From contig NC_020888.1 in assembly GCF_000355675.1 (NCBI RefSeq), positions 1,337,001 to 1,401,000 of the forward strand: a DNA stretch of 64,000 nucleotides, in the 5' to 3' direction. Each line of letters opens with the position of its first letter. The stretch's first letter is position 1. Both the position numbers and the translations under genes were made by a program. The stretch is from Thalassolituus oleivorans MIL-1 (GTDB taxonomy: Bacteria > Pseudomonadota > Gammaproteobacteria > Pseudomonadales > Oceanobacteraceae). The notes under the pieces were generated by a model. That model was not told the origin of the DNA and did not search any database. It saw only the letters and a program-made list of their open reading frames with translations. Positions 44,743 to 53,698 of this stretch are shown one piece after another.

Positions 44743-44819
44743 TGGTAGCTATGGACGGACTTGAACCATCGACCCCAGCATTATGAATGCTGTGCTCTAA
44801 CCAGCTGAGCTACATAGCC
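44743..44819 (-). tRNA. tRNA-Met (CAT, elongator)
   Basis: This is a 77-nt gene including an encoded CCA. The acceptor stem GGCTATG pairs with CATAGCT (one G-U). The anticodon loop TTCATAA carries CAT, and the D and T arms are normal. The 3' half is duplicated in degenerate form at 39619-39663, marking this gene as an integration site. Confidence 0.97.
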
Positions 44820-44965
44820 ACTTCACACACTTGATGATGCGCGTTGCGTCTCTCAAGTGGCGCGTATTATGCCACCTTTTTAAAGGCTGTCAAATATTTT
44901 TTTATGATTATTTTCAATGAGTTAGGTCCGACAGGATCGGGCTTAGTTGTTACCGATTTTTTATA

Positions 44966-45004
44966 CAAAAAAGCCCCAGTATCTTGTGGACACTGGGGCT
45001 TTTG
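44966..45004 (-). terminator. Rho-independent terminator after cysN
   Basis: An 11-bp stem AAAGCCCCAGT / ACTGGGGCTTT with an 11-base loop lies just past the cysN stop on the minus strand and is followed by T residues there. Between it and the tRNA-Met gene (44820-44965) I see nothing else. Confidence 0.88.
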
Positions 45005-45021
45005 GCTACGTAGAAGCAGGG

Positions 45022-46632
45022 TTAGATAATACCTTGCTCTTGTAGGTCTGCGATCAGGCTTTCAACGCTTTCGTTTTCAGCCGCTAGGCTCACGTCAGCG
45101 CCGTCAGCGCCACCGGCAACAAGAGCAACCAAACCAGCACTCTTCAGTACTTCGGCGTCTTTCGCGTTTGCGATACCGGCAACACGTCCCATTTCAAACA
45201 AGCGACGATCCAGAGCGCTTACCAGTTGCTCGGCGTTGGTTGCGTTGATGGCAACAATTGCTGGCTTCTGGTTAAAGCGACGGGCTTTTTCGTCGGCTGT
45301 TAGTGGGCCACGCTCTACGCTGTCGTCGGCGGCTTCGCCAACGATCATGCCTGCACCGATGGTGACGTTGGTTAGGCGATCAATAACGATGAATGCGCCA
45401 GTGCCTGGAATACGTGCATAGCTGTCGAATGGTACGGCTTTATCAAGGCTAACTTGAACTAGACCGATTTCATTCATCTGAATTTCTTCAGCACTACGCT
45501 GTTCTAGGGTATTTACATCAATCAGGTGGTGAACATGAGTGAAGGTACCCGCCGTCGCGCTTGATGCGAATTTCAGATCGTATGGTTTGCCAACGGTCAT
45601 TGGTTTTTCGGTCATCCATACGATGTTAGCGTTGAGCTTGTTGCTAACAATCGGCTGGTCGTCGATTTTTACAATGATGTCGCCACGGCTGATGTCGATT
45701 TCGTCTTCTAGAGTCAGGGTGACTGCCTGTCCCGCGAAGCCTTCTTCTAAGTCGCCATCAAACGTTACGATACGCTCAACTTTGCTGGTCTTTTGTGACG
45801 GCAAGGCCATGATGGTTTCGCCCGGCTTGATGGTGCCCGAAGCGATGGTGCCGCAGAAACCACGGAAGTCGAGGTTAGGACGGTTAACGTACTGAACCGG
45901 AAGGCGGAAGTTAACCAAGTTTTTGTCTTTGGATACTTCAACGGTTTCCAGAATTTCCATTAAGGTCTGGCCCGTATACCAAGGCGAACGAGTAGAGCGA
46001 TCTACTACGTTGTCACCGTCAAGGGCTGACATAGGTACGCAATGTACGTTTGGCAGATTCAGCTTGTCGGCGAATTCTTGGTAGTCTTTTTTGATTTCAT
46101 GGAAGCGTGCTTCGTCGAAACCCATCAAGTCCATTTTGTTGATCGCTACAACGACGTGCTTAATGCCCAGCAACGACGCAATAAAGCTGTGACGTTTGGT
46201 CTGGGTTTGTACGCCGTAACGCGCGTCAATAAGGATGATAGCAAGATCACAGGTCGATGCACCGGTCGCCATGTTACGAGTGTATTGCTCGTGTCCTGGG
46301 GTATCCGCGATGATGAACTTACGCTTAGTCGTGCTGAAGTAGCGATAGGCAACGTCAATGGTAATGCCTTGCTCACGCTCTGCGGCCAAACCGTCCATTA
46401 GCAATGCTAAGTCGATTTTGTTGCCGGTAGTGCCTGATTTAGCGCTGTCTTTTTCGATGGCGGCTAATTGATCTTCGTAGATCATTTTTGAGTCGTGCAG
46501 CAGTCGACCGATTAGGGTTGATTTACCATCATCGACGTTTCCGCAGGTCAAAAAACGCAACATCTGCTTGTTTTCGTGCTGCTTCAAGTACTCAAGGATA
46601 TCGGAAGCAATCAGTTCAGATTGGTTAGACAT
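45022..46632 (-). CDS. cysN: Sulfate adenylyltransferase subunit CysN with degenerate C-terminal extension
   Basis: This is a 536-residue GTPase subunit of ATP sulfurylase; with CysD it makes adenylyl sulfate from sulfate and ATP. The EF-Tu-like G motifs are clear: [35 protein letters not shown]. coli CysN has 475 residues. Here about 80 extra residues (from [11 protein letters not shown]) align in outline with an APS kinase ([21 protein letters not shown]) but lack its P-loop, so this is not a working CysNC fusion. The start overlaps the cysD stop (TAATG). The tail may be structural. Confidence 0.95.
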   Translation of the reverse strand: MSNQSELIASDILEYLKQHENKQMLRFLTCGNVDDGKSTLIGRLLHDSKMIYEDQLAAIEKDSAKSGTTGNKIDLALLMDGLAAEREQGITIDVAYRYFSTTKRKFIIADTPGHEQYTRNMATGASTCDLAIILIDARYGVQTQTKRHSFIASLLGIKHVVVAINKMDLMGFDEARFHEIKKDYQEFADKLNLPNVHCVPMSALDGDNVVDRSTRSPWYTGQTLMEILETVEVSKDKNLVNFRLPVQYVNRPNLDFRGFCGTIASGTIKPGETIMALPSQKTSKVERIVTFDGDLEEGFAGQAVTLTLEDEIDISRGDIIVKIDDQPIVSNKLNANIVWMTEKPMTVGKPYDLKFASSATAGTFTHVHHLIDVNTLEQRSAEEIQMNEIGLVQVSLDKAVPFDSYARIPGTGAFIVIDRLTNVTIGAGMIVGEAADDSVERGPLTADEKARRFNQKPAIVAINATNAEQLVSALDRRLFEMGRVAGIANAKDAEVLKSAGLVALVAGGADGADVSLAAENESVESLIADLQEQGII

Positions 46633-47540
46633 TAGAAGTAACCCTCCTGTTTTTTCTTCTCCATCGAGCCGGATGAATCGTGGTCAATTGCGCGGCCCTG
46701 ACGTTCAGATGTGGTGGTGAGCAGCATTTCTTGAATAATTTCTGGCAATGTTGCTGCTTCAGATTCAACGGCACCAGTTAATGGGTAACAACCTAAGGTA
46801 CGGAAGCGCACAGATTTCATCATTGGCACTTCGCCTTCGTTTAACGGCATACGGTCGTCGTCAACCATGATTAACATGCCATCGCGTTCTACCACAGGGC
46901 GTACATCAGAGAAGTACAATGGTACTAGCGGGATGCTTTCAAGGTAGATGTATTGCCAAATATCCAGTTCGGTCCAATTCGACAATGGGAATACACGAAT
47001 GCTTTCACCTTTGTTTACTTTGCCGTTGTAGATATTCCATAGTTCAGGACGCTGATTTTTAGGGTCCCAACGGTGTTTTGCATCACGGAATGAGTAAACA
47101 CGTTCTTTTGCACGTGATTTCTCTTCATCGCGACGAGCGCCACCAAAGGCAGCATCGAAGCCATACTTGTCTAACGCTTGCTTTAAGCCCTGAGTTTTCA
47201 TGATGTCGGTATGCTTAGACGAACCATGAGTAAACGGACCTACGCCTTGGTCGACACCTTCTTGGTTAGTATGAACGATTAAGTCCATGCCAATTTCTTC
47301 AACCATTTTATCGCGGAAAGCGATCATCTCTTTGAACTTCCACGTGGTATCTACGTGCATCAAAGGGAATGGTGGTTTGCCAGGGTAAAAAGCTTTGCGA
47401 GCTAAATGCAGCATTACCGCAGAGTCTTTACCAATGGAGTACATCATTACTGGATTGTCGAATTCTGCAGCCACTTCACGAATGATGTGGATACTTTCCG
47501 CTTCCAGCTGCTTCAAGTGAGTCAGATTGTAGTCGGTCAT
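46632..47540 (-). CDS. cysD: Sulfate adenylyltransferase subunit CysD
   Basis: This is a 302-residue protein from ATG 47540, exactly the length of E. coli CysD; the frame is open upstream to 47630 but without similarity. The PP-loop ATP pyrophosphatase motif [15 protein letters not shown] and the [16 protein letters not shown] segment are present. It catalyses adenylation of sulfate and is translationally coupled to cysN. It is probably under CysB-type control, though I cannot point to a site. Confidence 0.97.
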   Translation of the reverse strand: MTDYNLTHLKQLEAESIHIIREVAAEFDNPVMMYSIGKDSAVMLHLARKAFYPGKPPFPLMHVDTTWKFKEMIAFRDKMVEEIGMDLIVHTNQEGVDQGVGPFTHGSSKHTDIMKTQGLKQALDKYGFDAAFGGARRDEEKSRAKERVYSFRDAKHRWDPKNQRPELWNIYNGKVNKGESIRVFPLSNWTELDIWQYIYLESIPLVPLYFSDVRPVVERDGMLIMVDDDRMPLNEGEVPMMKSVRFRTLGCYPLTGAVESEAATLPEIIQEMLLTTTSERQGRAIDHDSSGSMEKKKQEGYF

Positions 47541-47711
47541 AGTCGGCCTGATTGATAGAAAACGGGCGAGTTTAGTTTGAGCGCAATATACCAAGGTGGC
47601 TGGCATATAAGAAGGTGCAATCAATAACATTTAGCTATAAGGATATCGTGTTCCGCTTGTGTGCTGGAACATAGCTAGGCACCATCTTGAAAAACCGAGA
47701 GAGAATTGTAA

Positions 47712-48341
47712 ATGAGTGATGAGTTTTTAGTGGACATTCGCACCAATACGGGTGTTTTAGAAGCGAGAAGCTTGAATCTTGATCATGATTGGGGCGTGCT
47801 CATGTGTCATCCACATCCTTTGTTCGGCGGCACTATGGATAACAAAGTGGTCACAACCGTGGTACGGGCGGCTCGTGATGCAGGGTTAAATACGTTGAGA
47901 TTTAATTTTCGGGGCGTCGGTAAAAGCACGGGCGTTCATGACGATGGTCAGGGCGAGCAAGATGATGTGCTTGCGGCATTGAAATATGCCAAAGAGGAGT
48001 TGGGTTGGACTAAGGTGATTCTGGCTGGGTTCTCGTTTGGTGCTGGAATGGCTTGTTTGGCCGCTGTTAATAAACCTGAGTGGGTTAATGGTTTGGTGCT
48101 AATGGCTCCGGCAGTACATCATTTTGATGCGCCTATGATGCTGCCCCATGATTTTGAAACTTGGGTGTTGATGGGCGATGCCGATGAGGTTGTGCCGTTT
48201 AGAGAAGTAGATGATTGGGTATCGCGGGTGATTCCTGCACCGCATTTTCAGATATTTACTGATGGCAGCCATTTTTTTCATGGACGATTGACGGCCCTTA
48301 AACAGTCATTTTTAACCATTATTGCTGAGCTTATCGCTTAG
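47712..48341 (+). CDS. Alpha/beta hydrolase (COG2945-type)
   Basis: This is a 209-residue cytoplasmic hydrolase. Family features are CHPHPLFGGTMDNKVV, RFNFRGVGKSTG, the nucleophile elbow GFSFGAGM, the acid in GDADEVVP, and the terminal His in DGSHFFHG. Related proteins are annotated as alpha/beta hydrolases of unknown substrate. It stands alone between divergent cysD and zapE. Confidence 0.9.
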   Translation: MSDEFLVDIRTNTGVLEARSLNLDHDWGVLMCHPHPLFGGTMDNKVVTTVVRAARDAGLNTLRFNFRGVGKSTGVHDDGQGEQDDVLAALKYAKEELGWTKVILAGFSFGAGMACLAAVNKPEWVNGLVLMAPAVHHFDAPMMLPHDFETWVLMGDADEVVPFREVDDWVSRVIPAPHFQIFTDGSHFFHGRLTALKQSFLTIIAELIA

Positions 48342-48460
48342 CCTTGTCGAGTTAGGCAGGCGGATTGCCGTGTTGGCGTTTGCACTTTGACGTCAGCTTA
48401 GATAAATTGCGCGCCTCGAATTTACGCCTATCTAACTTGCCCCTGTGACGGAGAGTGCCT

Positions 48461-49576
48461 GTGTCTACCCCTTGGGAACTGTATCAAGCGGATCTTCAAC
48501 GCGATGATTTTTCTTACGACGCTGCGCAAGAGATGGCAGTAAAGCATCTCCAGCGTTTATACGATGATTTGGTCGCTGCTGAGAAGCGTCGTGCTGGCCA
48601 AGGGGCTGTGAGTAAGCTCATTGGTAAGCTCAACAAGAAGAAGCCTGTACCAGAGCAGGGCATCTATTTTTGGGGAGGTGTTGGCCGTGGCAAGACCTAC
48701 TTGGTGGATACCTTTTATGATGCACTGCCGTTTAAACGCAAGATGCGCACTCACTTCCATCGCTTTATGCAGCGAGTCCATAAAGATCTGACATCGCTGA
48801 CGGGTGAGAAAAATCCGTTAATGATTGTTGCTGATCGCATTGCCAGCGAAGCGGTTGTTATTTGCTTCGATGAGTTCTTTGTATCCGATATCGGCGATGC
48901 CATGATTTTGGGCGGCTTGATGCAAGAGCTGTTCGATCGCGGTGTTACTTTGGTTGCAACCTCCAATATTGTGCCTGATGGCTTGTACAAAAATGGCTTA
49001 CAACGTGACCGTTTCATGCCAGCGATTCGATTATTAAATCAGTTTACTGAAGTTGTGAATGTCGATAGCGGCGTCGACTATCGGTTGCGTACCTTAGAGC
49101 AAGCTGAGTTATACCATTTCCCACTCGATGGTAGTGCTGAAGCCAGCTTGAAAACCAGTTTTGACGGCTTAATTCCTGATTCTCGCCATGTCGTAGAAAA
49201 TACTCAGGTAGAGATTTTAGGGCGTAAGATTCCAGCTAAAGCAGTGTGTGACGATATCGGCTGGTTTGAGTTTACGGCGTTATGCGACGGTCCGCGTTCG
49301 CAAAATGATTACATCGAGTTGGGTAAATTATTTCACGCCATTTTGATTTCAAATGTTCCCGTGATGGGCACCAAAAATGACGATTTAGCGCGTCGGTTTA
49401 TCAACCTAATTGACGAGTTTTATGATCGTGGCGTTAAGGTGATTATGTCGGCTGATGCAGCTATCCCTAATATATATGAAACAGGTAAGTTGGAGTTTGA
49501 ATTTCAGCGTACTACCTCCCGTATGTTAGAAATGCAATCACACGAATATTTAGTTCGTGAGCATCGCGCCGAATAG
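48461..49576 (+). CDS. zapE: Cell division protein ZapE (AFG1-like ATPase)
   Basis: From GTG 48461 (GGAG about 7 bases upstream) it has 371 residues; a second GTG six bases earlier is less well spaced. It has the AFG1/ZapE ATPase signature: Walker A GGVGRGKTYLVD, Walker B VICFDEFFVSD, and sensor ATSNIVPDGLY. In E. coli ZapE binds FtsZ and acts at the constricting division ring. A strong terminator follows. Confidence 0.95.
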   Translation: MSTPWELYQADLQRDDFSYDAAQEMAVKHLQRLYDDLVAAEKRRAGQGAVSKLIGKLNKKKPVPEQGIYFWGGVGRGKTYLVDTFYDALPFKRKMRTHFHRFMQRVHKDLTSLTGEKNPLMIVADRIASEAVVICFDEFFVSDIGDAMILGGLMQELFDRGVTLVATSNIVPDGLYKNGLQRDRFMPAIRLLNQFTEVVNVDSGVDYRLRTLEQAELYHFPLDGSAEASLKTSFDGLIPDSRHVVENTQVEILGRKIPAKAVCDDIGWFEFTALCDGPRSQNDYIELGKLFHAILISNVPVMGTKNDDLARRFINLIDEFYDRGVKVIMSADAAIPNIYETGKLEFEFQRTTSRMLEMQSHEYLVREHRAE

Positions 49577-49625
49577 CCTAGCCATCGTATTAGAATTTTT
49601 AGCAAGAATTTAAAAACCTCCTACA

Positions 49626-49657
49626 ATACAGACAGCAACTGCTGTCTGTATTTTTTT
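49626..49657 (+). terminator. Rho-independent terminator after zapE
   Basis: A 12-bp stem ATACAGACAGCA / TGCTGTCTGTAT with a minimal loop is followed by seven T residues, 49 bases after zapE. Confidence 0.92.
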
Positions 49658-49662
49658 GGCTA

Positions 49663-49681
49663 GATAATAGTAATCATTATC
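49663..49681. promoter_or_regulatory. Fur box upstream of the TorF-like gene
   Basis: GATAATAGTAATCATTATC matches the 19-bp Fur consensus at 17 of 19 positions. It ends 23 bases before the ATG of the porin-like gene, so Fur with iron would block its transcription. This implies induction under iron limitation. Confidence 0.85.
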
Positions 49682-49704
49682 AATAGCCATTAGAGGAAAT
49701 CGTT

Positions 49705-50408
49705 ATGCGTATTCAGAGATCAATAACGTTTGCTGTGTGTTTATTTATGCTGCCATTGTATTCACAAGCGGAGCTATCTATTACCGCTGGGATATTTAGC
49801 GATTATGTCGCGAATGGTGTTACTCAAACTGAAGGCGATCCAGCGCTGGAGTTGAGTCTGGATTGGGCTAATAGCGACAATTTATATGTTGGAGCTTGGG
49901 CAAGTAATGTCGATTTTGGTGAAGGGTACGATAATTCCGCGGAGGTCGATATCTATGCGGGTATGGTATTATCGGTTTCTGCACAGGTTAGCGTTGATTT
50001 AGGTACTGTTTATTACCAATATTTTGGTGATAAAGAATCGGATGAATTAGCATTTAACGAAATTTATGCGTTAACTAGTTATGAATCGAAGGCTGGTATT
50101 AGCGAAGTTAATATTTGGTATAGCTGGAATTATTCGGGTACTGATGCGGCGCACAATATTGTGCAATTAGCGCACGCGCTTGCACTTGCTGAAAATCACT
50201 TGCTTCGTGTAAGTGTGGATCGTCTAGCGTCTATGGATACAAATGAATACGACTGGGAAGGGCACCTTCTTATTTAAATTATCAAGTTGCTTACATAACG
50301 CAGTATAAAAACTTTGATGTGGAAATCGCCGCAACGAAAACCACATTAGATATCAAGCAAGGCGATACTCGTCTTGTTGCCGGTATTTCTCGAACTTTTT
50401 CTTTTTAA
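49705..50408 (+). pseudogene. TorF family putative porin, frameshifted near the 3' end
   Basis: The signal peptide ends near SQA. The following strands (GIFSDYVANGVTQTEGDPAL, LYVGAWASNVDFG, VDIYAGMVLSV, VDLGTVYYQYFG) match the TorF/Gcw_chp family of outer-membrane barrels. The frame stops at 50277, but the last strands continue in another frame from about 50262 to 50408 (YLNYQVAYITQYKNFDVEIA, then LVAGISRTFSF). One base is missing around 50254-50262. The truncated product would lack the final strands and the C-terminal Phe needed for outer-membrane insertion. A Fur box precedes it. Confidence 0.85.
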
Positions 50409-50435
50409 GCCTTTCTCGCCGAAAATTGCGCTAAA

Positions 50436-51278
50436 CTAGCGCAGTTTGTTAAGGCCAAATTTCTTACTTAAAATCGCATCTAACCAGCTGATGGGTAACA
50501 AGCGTCGCATTAAAGGCAAGGCCATACTGCCATTACCAATGCGAACAACGGCTCCTGGATTATCTTTTAATATCCTGAGTAAGGTCGCGCAAAAATCAGC
50601 AGCTGTGGTGGGGTGTTGCTGAGAAGCCATAGCACGCGCTTCAATATCTGCTTTCACTGGTTCGTATAAAGAATCTTCGGCAATCAGTCCTGATATACTT
50701 GATAGCGAGTTCTCGCCAAAACTCGATTGAATGGCACCGGGCTGCACCGTGACAACTCGAATTTTAAATGGCGCTAATTCCATACGCATAGCGTCAGAAA
50801 GAGAGTGTAGCGCCGCCTTAGTTGCACAGTAAGCACCAGAAAATGGCGTCGTTAATATGCCCGAAACCGAACCAATATTAACAACTTGAGCCCCATTGGC
50901 CGCTCTCAATAGTGGGAGTGCGGCACGAGTAACAGCGAGAGGTGCGAAGACATTGGTTTCAAATTGGGCAAGAAGTTTATCGTGGGATAGTTCTAATACT
51001 GGTCCCATCGCTGCATAACCAGCGTTATTTACTAGCAAGTCTATGTGATGCACACGCTCAGTAACAATGGCCATTGCTTTTGCTATAGCGGCATCGTCGT
51101 TGACGTCTAGAGCAATCGGTACCAGCCGCTCGTGCTCGATATCGCTTAATGATTCTATTTTACGGGCAGTGGCAAAAACGAGGTCGCCGCGTTCAAGGCA
51201 AGCTAATACTAACGCCCGTCCTATGCCGGTAGAGCAGCCTGTAATAAATACCGTGTTAGTGTATTTTAGCGTGGTCAT
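50436..51278 (-). CDS. SDR family oxidoreductase
   Basis: This is a 280-residue short-chain dehydrogenase. It has the cofactor motif TGCSTGIGRALV, NNAGYAAMGP, and the catalytic Ser with YCATKAALHSLS (Tyr/Lys). The classical SDR layout, with a C-terminal extension ending SKKFGLNKLR, fits enzymes acting on lipids or hydrophobic alcohols. The substrate is unknown. It lies 118 bp downstream of the ApbE-like gene on the same strand and may or may not share its transcript. Confidence 0.92.
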   Translation of the reverse strand: MTTLKYTNTVFITGCSTGIGRALVLACLERGDLVFATARKIESLSDIEHERLVPIALDVNDDAAIAKAMAIVTERVHHIDLLVNNAGYAAMGPVLELSHDKLLAQFETNVFAPLAVTRAALPLLRAANGAQVVNIGSVSGILTTPFSGAYCATKAALHSLSDAMRMELAPFKIRVVTVQPGAIQSSFGENSLSSISGLIAEDSLYEPVKADIEARAMASQQHPTTAADFCATLLRILKDNPGAVVRIGNGSMALPLMRRLLPISWLDAILSKKFGLNKLR

Positions 51279-51396
51279 GTCGAATCCTTCTCTATCTCGA
51301 CCAAGTCAATGCGATTTGCTGGTCGAAACTTCGTTTGCGTTTTTTTATTAAGTTAATTTTTCAGTAGAGTAGAACACTTTAACCGTAGAACAAAAT

Positions 51397-52311
51397 TTAT
51401 CCACCAGTGTTACGTTCAATAATCGTTAGGTCGGGGTGAATACCAAGGTACTGAATTTCTTGTTCATCCAGCCACATCCTAGCATCGCTTTGCTTTAACA
51501 TGGCAATTGTTGACAAGGTTCCGGCTAATAAACAACTCGGGGCAACAACAGAAACAGAAGCCCAATACGACACTGGCATTCCAGTTTTCGGTAACAGTAA
51601 GTGGCAGTAACGCTTACCTGAGTGTTCAAAATAGCGTTCGTAGTCGCCGCTAGTGGATAAGCCGCCTTGCGTTATCGCTAGCTCTGCAATGGCATTTTCA
51701 GGTGCGCGAGGATTACGCACGCCGACTTTCCATGGTCGGTTGTCGGGTTGTGGCCCAATAACGTGTAGGTCGCCACCGAGGTCAATAATGCCGTGTGTTA
51801 TTCCCGCCGATTTACAGATTGCTGCGGCGCAGTCGACAGCGTATTCCTTACCAATACCCCCAAAATCTAGCGACATGCCCGCGGGAAGGATAATGCTATT
51901 CGAATTAAATCGAATATGTTGAAAGCCAACATATGCAAGATTTGTCCTTATCGTTTCAGGGGATGGAATAATGCCATTGCGAAAATCCCACAGTTTTGAC
52001 AATACCCCTGCGGTGATATCAAACAGACCATCGCTTAACTCAAATGCAACGGACGCATAATTTAATAGGTAATGAGTTTCGGCGTCGATGGTGGTTTTTT
52101 GCCCATCGCTACTATTTATTTTGCTAAGAATACTATCAGGGCGAAAGCGGCTGTACTTAGTTTCGATACGTCGAACATCTTCTTCTGCGGCTTGTGCAAC
52201 TCTTTGTACATCGTCTTTATTTGAGTCGATATAGGGCAGCATCACCTCGCAGGGCGATGCCATAGCCGTAAATTTGTGACGAAGTAATTGCAAATTAATA
52301 CCGGTATTCAA
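51397..52311 (-). CDS. ApbE-like FAD:protein FMN transferase, divergent
   Basis: This is a 304-residue protein of the ApbE family. It shows HKFTAMASPCEVMLP, LDFGGIGKEYAVD, IIDLGGDLHVIG, WKVGVRNPR and STSGDYERYF. ApbE enzymes attach FMN to Thr/Ser of exported redox proteins. Two usual features differ: HxxDPxTG reads HLLLPKTGMP, and the DALAT Mg-binding segment reads GTLST. The start is a TTG overlapping DUF3570 by 17 bp; an in-frame TAA three codons earlier excludes a longer start, so no signal peptide is present. It may be a cytoplasmic or specialised transferase for the operon's products. Confidence 0.85.
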   Translation of the reverse strand: MNTGINLQLLRHKFTAMASPCEVMLPYIDSNKDDVQRVAQAAEEDVRRIETKYSRFRPDSILSKINSSDGQKTTIDAETHYLLNYASVAFELSDGLFDITAGVLSKLWDFRNGIIPSPETIRTNLAYVGFQHIRFNSNSIILPAGMSLDFGGIGKEYAVDCAAAICKSAGITHGIIDLGGDLHVIGPQPDNRPWKVGVRNPRAPENAIAELAITQGGLSTSGDYERYFEHSGKRYCHLLLPKTGMPVSYWASVSVVAPSCLLAGTLSTIAMLKQSDARMWLDEQEIQYLGIHPDLTIIERNTGG

Positions 52312-53470
52312 TACCCAGACTTACGACTTGGTAATCGACTAAAGCCGGAGTTTCGGTAGAGCTGGTTTGGATAAGTGCTAAGTTTTCAGCGGAGTCATAT
52401 TGCTGAATATCTAAGCTAACTAACCAACGCTGCCATTTAACTTGGCCTTCGATACCATAAGTAAGGGCCCCAAATGTTGATAAACGGGCGTCGGACGAAC
52501 TTAATTCCTCATCGGGTGGGTTTTGCTCCAGCCGATAAAAACTAGCAGCCGTTTGGCGATAGTAGCGCAGGCTTGGAATTAGGTTGAACGTCCATTGATT
52601 GGCTTTCCAACTTTGCGCCCAGCGGGTGGTAATTGTATGTGAACGTATACCCCAATCGTCGGAGTAATAGCGATAATCTAGGTGCAAGGCGGCACCGTCA
52701 CCAACGTTAAAATATAAGCGGTAGCGCCCATCAAGCGTTACTTGATCGCGTTGCCCCGGTCGTCTGTCTTCAAATTTATAGGGATCTGACAGATAGCCGC
52801 TTTGATGTGTATAGCCAATACCAGCTTGCACGACGCTGGTTTTTGTTAATACGCGTGAGATACCTTCGTAAATAGAAATAGTGCGTTTATCGTTGCCTTC
52901 AGCATCTTGACGAATACTGGATAAATAAGCATCCGTTGGCGATAGTGTATCGTTAGATACGCTAATTGAGCCGTGGAGTGTTGTTAGTTGATCTGCTAGT
53001 TCTAACTGACCTTCAAGACCTAAAGCGATGGACTGATAATCGTCTTCAGTTGAGTAAGCAATACTGCCACCAATGCTGCCTTGGCTAAAATAGCGGGTAG
53101 GGGCAACTCTTAGGTCGGTGCGCTGTTCATCAATACTCGCGCCTGTCATTAATAGAACGCTATTACCATCGGTATTTTCGTAGGTTTGCAGTGGCGAAGC
53201 ACCGGTTAGGGTTTCGTATTGTAAATCGGTATTAATATACCAGTTACCGGTTATTGGGCGGCCATAATGCAATTGATGAACGTCTATTTGATAGCGTTCT
53301 ATTGTCGGGGTAAATGTACGCTCACGCGGAGCGTCGGCTTCTTGGTATTGGCTATAACGATAACCAATTTTACTGTCTTGCGGGGCTGCTAAGCTGTGGC
53401 TATTCGTGCTGATAGGCATTGCGGCAGCGGCAGCCAGCGCGGCTAAAACATTTTTTTTATTTGATTTCAT
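52295..53470 (-). CDS. DUF3570 family protein, predicted outer-membrane barrel
   Basis: The protein has 391 residues from ATG 53470. A Sec signal ends near SLAA (about 29). The mature chain is made of alternating strands rich in Tyr, Arg and Trp and ends with IEYRY, as outer-membrane barrels do. Two TGAS motifs occur at residues 89-92 and 109-112, resembling the Ser/Thr-Gly-Ala-Ser/Thr flavinylation site. The family is of unknown function; the adjacent ApbE-like gene overlaps it. It may be a flavin-bearing or electron-conducting envelope component. Confidence 0.85.
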   Translation of the reverse strand: MKSNKKNVLAALAAAAAMPISTNSHSLAAPQDSKIGYRYSQYQEADAPRERTFTPTIERYQIDVHQLHYGRPITGNWYINTDLQYETLTGASPLQTYENTDGNSVLLMTGASIDEQRTDLRVAPTRYFSQGSIGGSIAYSTEDDYQSIALGLEGQLELADQLTTLHGSISVSNDTLSPTDAYLSSIRQDAEGNDKRTISIYEGISRVLTKTSVVQAGIGYTHQSGYLSDPYKFEDRRPGQRDQVTLDGRYRLYFNVGDGAALHLDYRYYSDDWGIRSHTITTRWAQSWKANQWTFNLIPSLRYYRQTAASFYRLEQNPPDEELSSSDARLSTFGALTYGIEGQVKWQRWLVSLDIQQYDSAENLALIQTSSTETPALVDYQVVSLGIEYRY

Positions 53471-53488
53471 AGAGAATCTGCACGGCAA

Positions 53489-53698
53489 TTAATTGCAGCC
53501 GCATCCGCCTCCTACAGCCTGACCACCACCTGATGATCCTTCCTTACTAAAATTAATATGGCGATCGAAGGCGGCTTTTTGCCCATCAATATCCCATGCC
53601 ATTATATCTCTAGCTAAATAGCCGCGTTCCCACGGTTGCACGTTACTGCAGGCTGCGACGCTTAAAACCAAAATCATTGAGAACAAAATACGTTTCAT
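53489..53698 (-). CDS. DUF4266 small lipoprotein
   Basis: This is a 69-residue lipoprotein with lipobox SVAAC (Cys17). The DUF4266 core is VQPWERGYLARDIMAWD, and a Gly-rich tail ends GGGCGCN. The two tail Cys could bind metal or form a thiol pair with the thioredoxin encoded just upstream. It overlaps the TlpA-like gene by 4 bp and precedes DUF3570 by 18 bp. The function is unknown. Confidence 0.92.
   Translation of the reverse strand: MKRILFSMILVLSVAACSNVQPWERGYLARDIMAWDIDGQKAAFDRHINFSKEGSSGGGQAVGGGCGCN

Noticed and set aside
44844-45029. 61-codon plus-strand ORF between tRNA-Met and cysN
   Set aside because: It runs through the cysN terminator hairpin and lacks a ribosome-binding site.
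45022-46632. Bifunctional CysNC (with APS kinase)
   Set aside because: The C-terminal extension has no P-loop and is far too short for an active kinase domain.
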